Shown piece after piece: positions 50,420 to 58,874 of a stretch of DNA of 64,000 nt. Each line of letters begins with the position of its first letter. The stretch's first letter is position 1. Origin of the DNA: Atopobiaceae bacterium (GTDB taxonomy: Bacteria; Actinomycetota; Coriobacteriia; Coriobacteriales; Atopobiaceae); the NCBI GenBank assembly GCA_017545665.1, contig JAFWKQ010000039.1:50504-114503 (forward strand), given 5' to 3'. The notes below the pieces were generated by a model. That model had not been told where the DNA came from. It saw nothing but the letters and a program-made list of their open reading frames with translations, and did no database searches. A program made the position numbers and the translations under genes.

Positions 50420-50699
50420 CTGACTTTGCGAACAGTGCGGGGGTGCTTGCTCGATTTGGCCACAGTGTGGCGAATCCCAGCAAATACGCCGGTGCGTTTG
50501 CCAAGATTTGCCACAGTGTGGCGAATCCCAGCAAACACCCCCGCACTGTTCGCGATTCCAGCAAACCCCTCTGGAGATTTGCCGAGATGGGCCACACTGT
50601 GGCTGATTCCGACAAGAGCTCCCGCATCGCCCGCGATCCCGGCAAACCCGGCCGCCCTTGTCTCGCACCGCCCGCGATCCCGGCAAACCCAGAGGTTCC
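50420..50699. repeat. Family F repeat patch between glgA and the GH13-GH77 gene
   Basis: GCGAACAGTGCGGGGGTG (50428-50445) is perfectly inverted at 50536-50553. Inside and beyond, GCCACAGTGTGGCGAATCCC followed by AGCAAA occurs twice 54 bases apart, with a variant GCCACACTGTGGCTGATTCC. CGCGATCCCGGCAAACCC occurs twice on the right. All frames are open because of the repeats, but no ribosome site or codon pattern supports a gene. The rest of 50149-50419 shows no feature. Confidence 0.75.
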
Positions 50700-50710
50700 G
50701 GACGAAAGAA

Positions 50711-50743
50711 GGCGCCCCCTCGCCAATGAAGCGAGGAGGCGCC
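50711..50743 (-). terminator. Terminator of the glgP-glgC-glgD-glgA operon
   Basis: GGCGCCTCCTCGC/GCGAGGGGGCGCC hairpin with a 7-base loop, then TTCTTTC on the minus strand. On the plus strand it is followed by TGTTTTAC, so it may act both ways. It lies 54 bases after the glgA stop. Confidence 0.75.
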
Positions 50744-50796
50744 TGTTTTACTTGTCTCCAAGGGGGCCTTGGATTCTCTTGGTCGCGACGCTATCC

Positions 50797-52272
50797 TTAG
50801 CGCTTGACCTCGGGGTTCAGGTCGTAGTAGATGTCCATGTACTGGTTGGCGGCACGACGCCAGCTAAAGTCTTCGGCCATGGCCTGAAGCTGGAGCTTCT
50901 TCCAAGCCTCGGGGTTGGTCCAGAAGACCTCGCAAGCGGTGAGCAAACAACCGGCCATCTCGTCGGCGTTCATGTTTGCGAAGCTAAAGCCTGTGCCTTC
51001 GCCAGTAAACTGGTTGTAGGGCTGTACGGAGTCGCGCAAGCCACCGGTCTCGCGCACCACGGGCAAGGTGCCGTAGCGCATGGAGATCATCTGCGTCAGA
51101 CCGCAGGGTTCGAACTCGGACGGCATGAGGAACAGGTCCGCGCCCGCATACATGCGATGCGCCAGCGCGCCGTCAAAGTCAATGCGCGCGCTCATCATGT
51201 CGCCGTACTTCCAATCGAAGTACTTGAAGGAGTCCTCGTAGTCCTTGTCACCAGTGCCCAAAATGGCCACCTGCACGCCACGCGCCATGAGCGCGTTCAT
51301 GCTATAGCGCACGAGGTCCAAGCCCTTTTGCTTGGTGAGGCGTCCAACCATGCACACCAGCGGACGCTCGGGATCCTGGCGCAGACCAAACTCCTCCTGC
51401 AACGCACGCTTGCACTCCGCCTTGCCCGAAAGATCGGAGGCGTCGTAGTTGGCGGGCAGGGTCTTGTCGGTCTTGGGATCCCACACCGTGGTGTCGATGC
51501 CGTTAAGGATGCCGTACAGCGAACCGGCACGACGTCGGAAGATACCGTCCATGCCCTCGCCGTAGAACGGCATCTGCAGTTCGTTGGCATAGGTTGGGCT
51601 TACGGTTGTAATGATGTCGGAGTACAGCAGGGCGGCCCTCATGTAGTTGATGGCCTGCGGTGCGCAGTACAGCTGGTCGCGCGCTGCAGGAACATCGGCC
51701 AGGCCAAGCACGTCGTTGAGAACCTTGTCGGAGTACTGACCTTGGAACAGCACGTTGTGAACCGTAAACACGGTCTTTACGCTTGCGCACTCGGGTACCT
51801 GCATGTAGAACTCACGCAAGAATACCGGTGCCATTGCCGTTTGCCAGTCGTTGCAATGAAGCACGTCGCACTGCAGCTCAGGCACTTTGGCGATGGCCTC
51901 GCAAATGGCCTTCGAGAAGAACGCGAAGCGCTCACCATCGTCGAAGTAGCCATACAGGCCATCGCGCTTGAAGTAGGCCTCGTTGTCGATGAAGTAGAAG
52001 TCCACACCCTGGTAGGTGAGCTTCTCGATGCCGCAGTACACGCTACGCCAAGCCAGTGGCACATAGAAGTCGTCCACGTGCTTCATCTGCTCCACGTACT
52101 CCGCCGGGATCGTCCCGTATTTGGGCGATATGACGGCAACCTTGGCGCCAGCGTGCTTAAGCGCGCGCGGAAGCGAACCCGCGACGTCGCCCAATCCGCC
52201 GCTCTTGGAGAAAGGCACGACCTCGGATGCCGCAAAGAGGATCTTGAGCTTTCTTCTTACGCTATCTGCCAT
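50797..52272 (-). CDS. glgA: Glycogen synthase, GT5
   Basis: 491 aa. It transfers glucose from ADP-glucose to growing alpha-1,4 chains. ADP-glucose-binding KSGGLGDVAGSLP near residue 23, HCNDWQTAM, VHNVLFQG, and the C-terminal SEFEPCGLTQMISMRYGTLP block with the catalytic Glu are all intact. The GT5 double Rossmann fold is complete. The ATG is preceded by AAAGGCAGGG. It is last in the glgP-glgC-glgD-glgA operon, 30 bases after glgD. Confidence 0.97.
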   Translation of the reverse strand: MADSVRRKLKILFAASEVVPFSKSGGLGDVAGSLPRALKHAGAKVAVISPKYGTIPAEYVEQMKHVDDFYVPLAWRSVYCGIEKLTYQGVDFYFIDNEAYFKRDGLYGYFDDGERFAFFSKAICEAIAKVPELQCDVLHCNDWQTAMAPVFLREFYMQVPECASVKTVFTVHNVLFQGQYSDKVLNDVLGLADVPAARDQLYCAPQAINYMRAALLYSDIITTVSPTYANELQMPFYGEGMDGIFRRRAGSLYGILNGIDTTVWDPKTDKTLPANYDASDLSGKAECKRALQEEFGLRQDPERPLVCMVGRLTKQKGLDLVRYSMNALMARGVQVAILGTGDKDYEDSFKYFDWKYGDMMSARIDFDGALAHRMYAGADLFLMPSEFEPCGLTQMISMRYGTLPVVRETGGLRDSVQPYNQFTGEGTGFSFANMNADEMAGCLLTACEVFWTNPEAWKKLQLQAMAEDFSWRRAANQYMDIYYDLNPEVKR

Positions 52273-52302
52273 GGTTAATCCCTGCCTTTGGTTGATGATT
52301 TA

Positions 52303-53391
52303 CTAGTGCTTTTTCAGGTAAAGAATGTCGCCATCGGTGCCGCGTAGCTCGGTGCCAGCGGGAACGACGTTGTTCTTGTCAATAATGGCGTTCTCGATCT
52401 TGGCACCGGTCTTAACAACTACGCCCTGCATGAGGACGGCGTTGCGTACCGACGCGCCGGGCTCGACGATTACGTTGCGGCCGAGGACCGAACCCTGAAC
52501 GGATCCATAGATGCGGTCGCCAGAAGCGATGAGGGAGTTGGAGACCTTGCAGCCCGGCTCGTACTTCGCGGGCGGGTTGTCGTGAGCCTTGGTCTTAATG
52601 GGGGTGCCGCTGGCGAACTCCGTAAGAACGTCCTCATCCAGAAGGTCGATGTTGGCCTTGAAGTAGGAGTTCTTGTCGAAGATGGGCTTCATGTAGCCCT
52701 CAAACTCGGCAACCATTACGCGGAAACGGCCATACTCGCTGTTGAGCGCCTCAAACAGATCCAGGTGATCGATGGCGGCGAAGGAGTCCAGAAGCTCCAG
52801 CAGCAGCTCGCGCTCGATAACGGCATAGTCCAGGAAGGCAAGCTGGTTGAACTTGACGCCCTGGTTCATGCTCTTTACGCGGCCGTCTTCGGTTTCGAAG
52901 GTAACGACGTCAATGTTGCCGTCGCAGCTGGCGCGCTTGCAAAGCACGGTGATGTTTGCGCCGGAGGCCTCGTGGTCGGCGATGAGCTTCTTTACGTCAA
53001 CGCTGCAGATGAAGTTGGCCGTGGAGAGCACGACGTACTTCTCCTTGTTCTTGGTAAAGAACTCGCGGTTCTGCACGAGGTCGCGAATGAGGAAGCGCGC
53101 GCCGGTGCGGCTGGTGCCAAAGGCGGTGCCGGGCATGATGAACAGGCCGCCGTTCTTGCGGTCCAGATCCCAATCCTTGCCGGAGCCCACGTGGTCCACG
53201 AGGGAGCGGTAGTTGTTGGGCATAATCATGCCGACGTTGCGGATGCCCGCATTTACCAGGTTGGAGAGCGCGAAGTCCACCAGGCGGTAACGGCCCAGGT
53301 AGGGCATTGAGGCCACGGGGCGGCCCGAGAACACGTCATCCTTGGATGCCGTGGTGTAATTGCAGGTTATAAGACCTATTGCCTTGGGCAT
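52303..53391 (-). CDS. glgD: ADP-glucose pyrophosphorylase subunit GlgD
   Basis: 362 aa. A GlgC-like protein in which the nucleotide-binding loop is altered (LITCNYTTASKDDVFSGRP instead of GGxGxRL), as in Bacillus-type GlgD, where it is a non-catalytic or regulatory partner of GlgC. The beta-helix C-terminal domain is present (GSVLGRNVIVEPGASVRNAV). Start at 53391, only 3 bases behind the glgC stop, with GGGGGAG inside the glgC end, so expression is coupled one-to-one with GlgC. Confidence 0.95.
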   Translation of the reverse strand: MPKAIGLITCNYTTASKDDVFSGRPVASMPYLGRYRLVDFALSNLVNAGIRNVGMIMPNNYRSLVDHVGSGKDWDLDRKNGGLFIMPGTAFGTSRTGARFLIRDLVQNREFFTKNKEKYVVLSTANFICSVDVKKLIADHEASGANITVLCKRASCDGNIDVVTFETEDGRVKSMNQGVKFNQLAFLDYAVIERELLLELLDSFAAIDHLDLFEALNSEYGRFRVMVAEFEGYMKPIFDKNSYFKANIDLLDEDVLTEFASGTPIKTKAHDNPPAKYEPGCKVSNSLIASGDRIYGSVQGSVLGRNVIVEPGASVRNAVLMQGVVVKTGAKIENAIIDKNNVVPAGTELRGTDGDILYLKKH

Positions 53392-53394
53392 CGT

Positions 53395-54534
53395 TTACTC
53401 CCCCTTCTCTACAACGGCGTCATCGCCGAGGGTAACGGTTTCCTCATCTGCAGACCCAAAGTGCGCACCGGCCTTAACAACCGAACGCTCGGCCATAATG
53501 GCATTGATGACCACGGCGCCATCTTCGACAATCGCGCCGGGGAAGAGGATTGAATCCTTTACGATGGCGTTCTTGCCAACGTACACCTCTGCAGAGATCA
53601 CAGAGTGCTCGACCGTACCCATAATGGCGCAGCCGTTGTCAACAAGGGAGTCGTCTACCGAACCCTTGGGGCCGACGTACGCGGGAGGAAGGGTGGAGGA
53701 GTTGCTCATAATGGGGGCGTCCTGCGCAAACAGGTCGAACTCGGGCTCTGCGCCCAACAGCTCCATGTTGGCCTCGTGGAAGGATGCCACGGTGCCTACG
53801 TCGCGCCAGTAGGCCTTGAACTGGTAGGTGTAGAGGCGCTTGCCAGCGGCGAGCAGCTTAGGAATGATGTCGCCACCGAAGTCGTGGGTCGAATCGGGAT
53901 CCTTGTCATCCTCTTTGAGGGTGTTGATAAGGAGGTCGGCGTTGAAGATGTAGATGCCCATGGAGGCAAGGTTGCTCTTGGGCTCTGCGGGCTTCTCCAC
54001 GAACTCCTCGATGCGGCCGTCGTCGGCACAGTTCATGATGCCAAAGCGCGGAGCGTCCTCCCAAGGCACGGGCATAACGGCAACCGTGAGGTCGGCGTTG
54101 TTGGCCTTGTGGGTGGCAAGCATGTCCTCGTAGTCCATACGATACAGCTGGTCGCCCGAGAGGATGAGGACGTACTCAGCGTCCTGGCCCTCCAGGTAAC
54201 CGAGATTCTGCGTAATGGCGTCGGCCGTGCCAGCATACCAGGAAGCACCGGTTTGGGTTGCGAAGGGCGGCAGTATTGCTACGCCACCGTCGCGCTCGTC
54301 GAGGTTCCACGCCTCGCCCGTTCCCAGGTACTCGTGCAGCAGATACGGACGATACTGTGTAAGCACGCCCACCGTGCTAATCCCCGAATTCGCGCAGTTT
54401 GAAAGCACGAAGTCGATGATCCTGTACTTGCCACCGAACGACACGGCCGGCTTGGCGACTTTACTCGTAAGTACACCTAGCCTCGACCCCTGCCCGCCGG
54501 CAAGAAGCATGGCAACGCATTCCTTCTTGCTCAT
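53395..54534 (-). CDS. glgC: Glucose-1-phosphate adenylyltransferase
   Basis: 379 aa. It makes ADP-glucose from ATP and glucose-1-phosphate, the committed step of glycogen synthesis. The nucleotide-binding [36 protein letters not shown], the catalytic-metal Asp in [16 protein letters not shown] and YWRDVGTV are all present, with the left-handed beta-helix at the C-terminus. The ATG follows AAAGGGG. It follows glgP by 44 bases in the same operon. Confidence 0.97.
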   Translation of the reverse strand: MSKKECVAMLLAGGQGSRLGVLTSKVAKPAVSFGGKYRIIDFVLSNCANSGISTVGVLTQYRPYLLHEYLGTGEAWNLDERDGGVAILPPFATQTGASWYAGTADAITQNLGYLEGQDAEYVLILSGDQLYRMDYEDMLATHKANNADLTVAVMPVPWEDAPRFGIMNCADDGRIEEFVEKPAEPKSNLASMGIYIFNADLLINTLKEDDKDPDSTHDFGGDIIPKLLAAGKRLYTYQFKAYWRDVGTVASFHEANMELLGAEPEFDLFAQDAPIMSNSSTLPPAYVGPKGSVDDSLVDNGCAIMGTVEHSVISAEVYVGKNAIVKDSILFPGAIVEDGAVVINAIMAERSVVKAGAHFGSADEETVTLGDDAVVEKGE

Positions 54535-54578
54535 AGAACCATTCCCCTTTCGTCAGTTCATTGGGCCAGTAAAACTAC

Positions 54579-57002
54579 CTACTCACCAACATGCCAAATT
54601 TCGGTCGCATATTCACGTATTGTTCGGTCAGAGGAGAAGAATCCAGACCTGGCCGTATTGTGAAGCGAAACTCGGTTCCAATTGCGGGTGTCAACATAGC
54701 CACTCGTGAGCTCCTCCCACGCCTGTACGTAAGCGTGGAAATCGCGGCATACCAAGTACTGGTCGTTGTTCACCAGAAGCTCGTCGCGGACCGTTTCGAA
54801 GTTGCCGGACTGGCGCGCGTAGGTACCGTCCACGAGTTGGTCGATTACGCGGCCCAAGCGAGCGCGGTCGGCGTTGTACTCATTCCAGGCGTAGTAACGG
54901 CCACTGGAAACGAGGTCGTTCACCTCGTTGGTGCGCAGGCCGAAGATCTTTATGTTCTCCTCGCCCACCAGGTCGCAGATCTCTACGTTGGCGCCGTCGT
55001 AAGTACCAAGCGTTATGGCGCCGTTCATCATGAACTTCATGTTGGAGGTGCCGGAGGCCTCGGTGCCCGCCGTGGAAATCTGCTCGGAGATCTCGGTGCC
55101 GGGGTAGATGATCTGGGCGTTGGATACGGCGAAGTTGGGGACGAACACAACCTTGATGATGTCGTTTACGCGCGAGTCGTTGTTGATCACGTTGGCTATG
55201 CCGTTGATCAGACGGATGACCTCCTTGGCGAAGGTGTAGCTCTGAGCGGCCTTGCCGGCGAAGATGAACGTCGTGGGCTGCGGACGGTAGTTGGGGTCGT
55301 CCAGCATGCGATTGTAGATGTCCATGATCTTGAAGCAGTTGAGCAGCTGACGCTTGTAGGCGTGGAAACGCTTGACCTGCGTGTCGAACACGGAGTGGGT
55401 GTCCACGACGATACCGGTGGTCTCCTTTATGTAGGCTGCCAGACGCTCCTTGGCGGTGAGCTTGGCCTTGCCCCAGTCCTCGAGGAAGCCGTTATCGTCC
55501 TTGAAGGCCATGAGCTTGTCGAACTCGTCGGCGTCCTCAAGCCATTTGGTGCCGATGGCGTTGGTAATCACCTTAGAGAGCGCGGGGTTGGCGTTGGCCA
55601 CGAAGCGGCGGTGCGATACGCCATTGGTCTTGTTGTTGAACTTCTCGGGAGCAAGACGGTAGAAGTCGTGCAGCGTGGATTCCTCGATGATGCCCGTGTG
55701 CAGCGCCGACACGCCGTTGACCGAGTAGGAGAAGATGACCGAGAGGTTGGCCATGCGCACCTGACCGTCCCAGAGGATGGCGGTTTCCTGCAGCATCGCC
55801 GCCCAATCGGAGCCCATGCGCGGGAAGGTCTCGCGGAAGCGGCGGTCGATCTCCTCGATGAACATGTACAGGCGCGGGAGCAGGTTGCGGAACATGTCGA
55901 TGGGCCACTTCTCCAGAGCCTCGGGCATGATGGTGTGGTTGGTGTAGGAGCAGGTGGCCTGCGCAATCTTGAAGGCAAGGTCGAAGTCCACACCGCGCTC
56001 GTCCACCAGGATGCGCATAAGCTCGGGACCGCACATGGCGGGGTGGGTATCGTTGGTGTGCACGCACACGTGGTCGCCCAGGTGCTCCCAGTCGGGACCG
56101 TACTCCTGCTCATACGTGCGCAGAATCGTTTGGAGGCCAGCGGAGACGAACAGGTACTCCTGCTTCAGGCGCAGCAGCTTGCCGTGCTCGCCCGCATCTG
56201 CCGGGTAGAGAATCGTGGAGATTGCCTCGGCGTCATAACGGAAGCGGAACGCGTCGGAATAACGGCCGTCGTTGAAGGCGTCCAGGTCGAACGCGTCCTC
56301 GTAGGGCTCGGCCTTCCACAGGCGCAGCTTGTTAACCTTCGCATCGCCATAGCCTACGATCTCCACGTCATAGGGAACGGCAAGGACCTTCTCCGCGCCC
56401 TCGGTGGTAAACCAGAAGCGACCGTTCTCCTCGTGGCGCACCACGTGGCCGCCGAACTGAACCGTTACCGAACTGGCAGTCTTGCGCGTCTCCCAGGGAT
56501 AGCCGTGCTCGAGCCAGGCATCCGTCTTTTCCACCTGACGACCGTCCTTGATCTCCTGGCGGAACAGGCCATAGCGATAGCGCATGCCGTTACCGTAACC
56601 TGCGATGCCCTCCTTGGCCATGGAGTCGAGGAAGCAGGCGGCAAGGCGGCCCAGGCCACCGTTGCCCAAACCAGGGTCGCACTCATAGCGACACAGCTCC
56701 TCTAGGCTTACGCCCATGTCGTTGAGGGCTTCTTCCACGAGGTCGTGGACGCCAAAGTTGAGCAGGTAGTTGTCCAGGAGCGGTCCAATAAGAAACTCAA
56801 GGGAGAAATAGTAGACCTTCTTCTCGCCAGGTCGATGCGTGTCCACGTGTGCGGTTCGTGCCTTTTGCGCAATGAGGGAGGCGAGCACATAGAAGCGCTC
56901 TCGAGGCATGGTGTCGTCAAACCCCTTGCCAAAGAGCGACAAGCAGAGGTCGCGATACTGTTTGATGAACTCCTTCTTGCTACGGAATATGGTGTTGGGC
57001 AT
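54579..57002 (-). CDS. glgP: Glycogen/starch phosphorylase
   Basis: 807 aa, full length GT35. It releases glucose-1-phosphate from alpha-glucans. The PLP site EASGTSNMKFMMNGA with the Schiff-base Lys is intact, as are CDPGLGNGGLGRLAACFLDS, GYGMRY-like GYGNGMRYRYG, and HTNDTHPAM. The ATG has AAGGATG. It is the first gene of the operon with glgC, glgD and glgA, unusual in that breakdown and synthesis are on one transcript. The 480-base upstream gap holds its promoter; I see no certain boxes. Confidence 0.97.
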   Translation of the reverse strand: MPNTIFRSKKEFIKQYRDLCLSLFGKGFDDTMPRERFYVLASLIAQKARTAHVDTHRPGEKKVYYFSLEFLIGPLLDNYLLNFGVHDLVEEALNDMGVSLEELCRYECDPGLGNGGLGRLAACFLDSMAKEGIAGYGNGMRYRYGLFRQEIKDGRQVEKTDAWLEHGYPWETRKTASSVTVQFGGHVVRHEENGRFWFTTEGAEKVLAVPYDVEIVGYGDAKVNKLRLWKAEPYEDAFDLDAFNDGRYSDAFRFRYDAEAISTILYPADAGEHGKLLRLKQEYLFVSAGLQTILRTYEQEYGPDWEHLGDHVCVHTNDTHPAMCGPELMRILVDERGVDFDLAFKIAQATCSYTNHTIMPEALEKWPIDMFRNLLPRLYMFIEEIDRRFRETFPRMGSDWAAMLQETAILWDGQVRMANLSVIFSYSVNGVSALHTGIIEESTLHDFYRLAPEKFNNKTNGVSHRRFVANANPALSKVITNAIGTKWLEDADEFDKLMAFKDDNGFLEDWGKAKLTAKERLAAYIKETTGIVVDTHSVFDTQVKRFHAYKRQLLNCFKIMDIYNRMLDDPNYRPQPTTFIFAGKAAQSYTFAKEVIRLINGIANVINNDSRVNDIIKVVFVPNFAVSNAQIIYPGTEISEQISTAGTEASGTSNMKFMMNGAITLGTYDGANVEICDLVGEENIKIFGLRTNEVNDLVSSGRYYAWNEYNADRARLGRVIDQLVDGTYARQSGNFETVRDELLVNNDQYLVCRDFHAYVQAWEELTSGYVDTRNWNRVSLHNTARSGFFSSDRTIREYATEIWHVGE

Positions 57003-57481
57003 AGTACATCCTTCGTTCGGTTACAGAAACCCGAAGCGTATGGTAGCGTACTTGGGCGAATTCGTCCTGTCTCGCGTTTCGTTTGTGCCGATTACAAGGG
57101 AAAACCAAGGTTTTTGAGGTGGTTTCGCGGATTTTTATCTATGGGTTGGTACCTACCGACCACACAACATGAGCTGCGGCAATGTCAATCTAGGCGTTGC
57201 TTGAAGCATTTGCGAGCGCTTATGTACTTTTTGACACCGCTCAAACATATGGCCACATACGGCCGCAAATTCTATCTCCTTGGCGTGATGACCCATGCGA
57301 CCATTTGGCAAATTTCACCCCATGGAAAGGCGTCTTTTGGCAAATGAGCTCCAAACGCAATGCCTCAGACGCCTCAGAAGGGGCATCCCTCTGAGTTAGG
57401 GCATCCGCGAATGGCCTTTTGGTTTGCGCAGGGCCGTAGCCCACGCATCGTCCCGCCTCGCTTCCTTTAACCAAATCCCAT
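57003..57481. other. Upstream region of glgP, no gene seen
   Basis: 479 bases between glgP and a family D element. It contains GGTTGGTACCTACCGACC near 57143, a near-palindrome, and two TTTTGGCAAAT/CATTTGGCAAAT stretches near 57300-57345. Short frames on either strand look non-coding. It should hold the glg operon promoter. Confidence 0.5.
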
Positions 57482-57640
57482 TACTGTGGTTTTGGGAAAC
57501 TGAATTTCAATTTATCTGTTGTTTTGTTAGGCCCCTTTCCCCAAAACCGCACTGCATAAAATATGCAGTGCGGTTTTGGGGAAGGTGAGGCCACCATTAT
57601 CTGGGCTAATACCATTTATTATTTCCAAAAACCACACTAG
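57482..57640. repeat. Family D element, copy 4
   Basis: Begins TACTGTGGTTTTGGGAAACT and ends CCAAAAACCACACTAG. The centre AAAACCGCACTGCATAAAAT/ATGCAGTGCGGTTTTGGGG is the longest palindrome of the four copies. It sits just 21 bases from the stop of the nuclease-like gene. Confidence 0.85.
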
Positions 57641-57660
57641 TGGACCCCCAACGCATCTGC

Positions 57661-58755
57661 CTATAGCGATTGCCACAAATCGTATCGGTTGCTACGGAGT
57701 TCCGAATCGTCAAGCGTCTTCTCGTATTGGCTCACGTCAACGCCAAAGTACACCTGCGCGCACCGAAGCAGTTGGCGAGTAAAATTGTCCAAGCGGCCAA
57801 TGCCGTTTACGTCCTCTTTTGTTGCGCGCAATACAACAAGACCCTCACAGAGCAACTCACGATCGCGATGCATATCGTCAACCGCCTTATTGCGAAGGTT
57901 GCGTCGCTTTTTTGCCAGCGCCTTTTTTGCATCAGCGCTGCTTTCGTCATCCGCCAAGGCAGCGGCACTCGCCAAACGAGTGAGTCCATCGAGATCAAGG
58001 TGATCTTTCTCGCCATCGTAATTTATGCCTATGGGCGCAAACGAAAATAGGATGTCGGGGAAGCGCTCGCCCCGCTTTAGGGAACCCCGCGTTTTGTTTA
58101 CTCCCACGCGCTTGTTGAGCGTAATTGGCCCCAGGCCATATCCGTACTCCTCGCTTGGAAGCTCGTACATGGTCGCAAGCTTGGCTTCGGGTACAGACGC
58201 AGCCCCATCGCGAACATAGGCAAGGGCCAAACGTGCCCGCTTTGTCCCACGCACCCTAGTTCCCTGGTTTAGGTACTGACGTATGCCATCTACGGTTGTG
58301 GCAGGACATACGTGATCTACAACCGGTCCGTCCATTGGGCGATTGGCGAAGCGCGTAAACGTTCCGCACAGCTCGTATCCAAGCATTACAAGCTGGGCGA
58401 GCTCAAGCGTCTCCGCCATTTGGACAAAGAGCAACTCCGGACACACCACGCCTGCATGCCCATCGAGCGACAAGATAGACTGTGCCGACAAATCGCCGCC
58501 ACATACATGCGAGTGCACATGGTGCATGCGAATTTCATGCTTTGGGGGAACCAAGACGTGCAACTCGCATGCCGCCGATGGCTCGGGCCAACGCCACTCG
58601 GACGACGCAAACTCGCGCACAGACCAGTGTTTGCCAATCCAAGGCAAGGAACGTTCAACCACGCCGAAGTCCGTCCACAGCCCAAAGTTCGCGCCTTCGG
58701 CACGCAGCGTTCGTATTGCCCAAAGAGCCGTATTATGCGAAAGGATCACAGACAT
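57661..58755 (-). CDS. Putative PD-(D/E)XK/DUF559-like endonuclease-fold protein
   Basis: 364 aa from the ATG at 58755 (a GTG 21 bases earlier is possible). The C-terminal third recalls DUF559/Vsr-type folds: IGINYDGEKDHLD, then KAVDDMHRDRELLCEGLVVLRATKEDV, fitting E/D-x-D and D..R...L...G..V.R. The N-terminal part resembles the AbiEi-like proteins often fused to such domains in Coriobacteria (LLFVQMAETL, LVMLGYELCGTFT). The true catalytic Lys is uncertain. A TACAAT 9 bases before the ATG would make the mRNA leaderless. It separates glgB from glgP and may be a defence-island or orphan gene. Confidence 0.55.
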   Translation of the reverse strand: MSVILSHNTALWAIRTLRAEGANFGLWTDFGVVERSLPWIGKHWSVREFASSEWRWPEPSAACELHVLVPPKHEIRMHHVHSHVCGGDLSAQSILSLDGHAGVVCPELLFVQMAETLELAQLVMLGYELCGTFTRFANRPMDGPVVDHVCPATTVDGIRQYLNQGTRVRGTKRARLALAYVRDGAASVPEAKLATMYELPSEEYGYGLGPITLNKRVGVNKTRGSLKRGERFPDILFSFAPIGINYDGEKDHLDLDGLTRLASAAALADDESSADAKKALAKKRRNLRNKAVDDMHRDRELLCEGLVVLRATKEDVNGIGRLDNFTRQLLRCAQVYFGVDVSQYEKTLDDSELRSNRYDLWQSL

Positions 58756-58796
58756 AGAAAAGCCATTGTACAACACTTTGCATCAAATGGAACCAT

Positions 58797-58839
58797 AAAA
58801 ATCGGAACACCGTCGTTACCTGCGACGATGTTCCGATTT
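58797..58839 (-). terminator. Intrinsic terminator of glgB
   Basis: AAATCGGAACAtCGTCG pairs with CGACGgTGTTCCGATTT around a 7-base loop, followed on the minus strand by TTTATGG. It is 36 bases beyond the glgB stop. Confidence 0.8.
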
Positions 58840-58874
58840 GATTCTATATTTAGCTGTTAGCTAAATCCGCGTCC

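Noticed and set aside
50401..50800. Small coding genes with repeated HSVANPSK or HTVANLGK peptides
   Set aside because: Every frame on both strands is open and gives repeat peptides, as expected of palindromic DNA. No ribosome site or codon bias.
54591..56705. About 700-codon plus-strand frame across glgP
   Set aside because: Antisense shadow of the phosphorylase gene.
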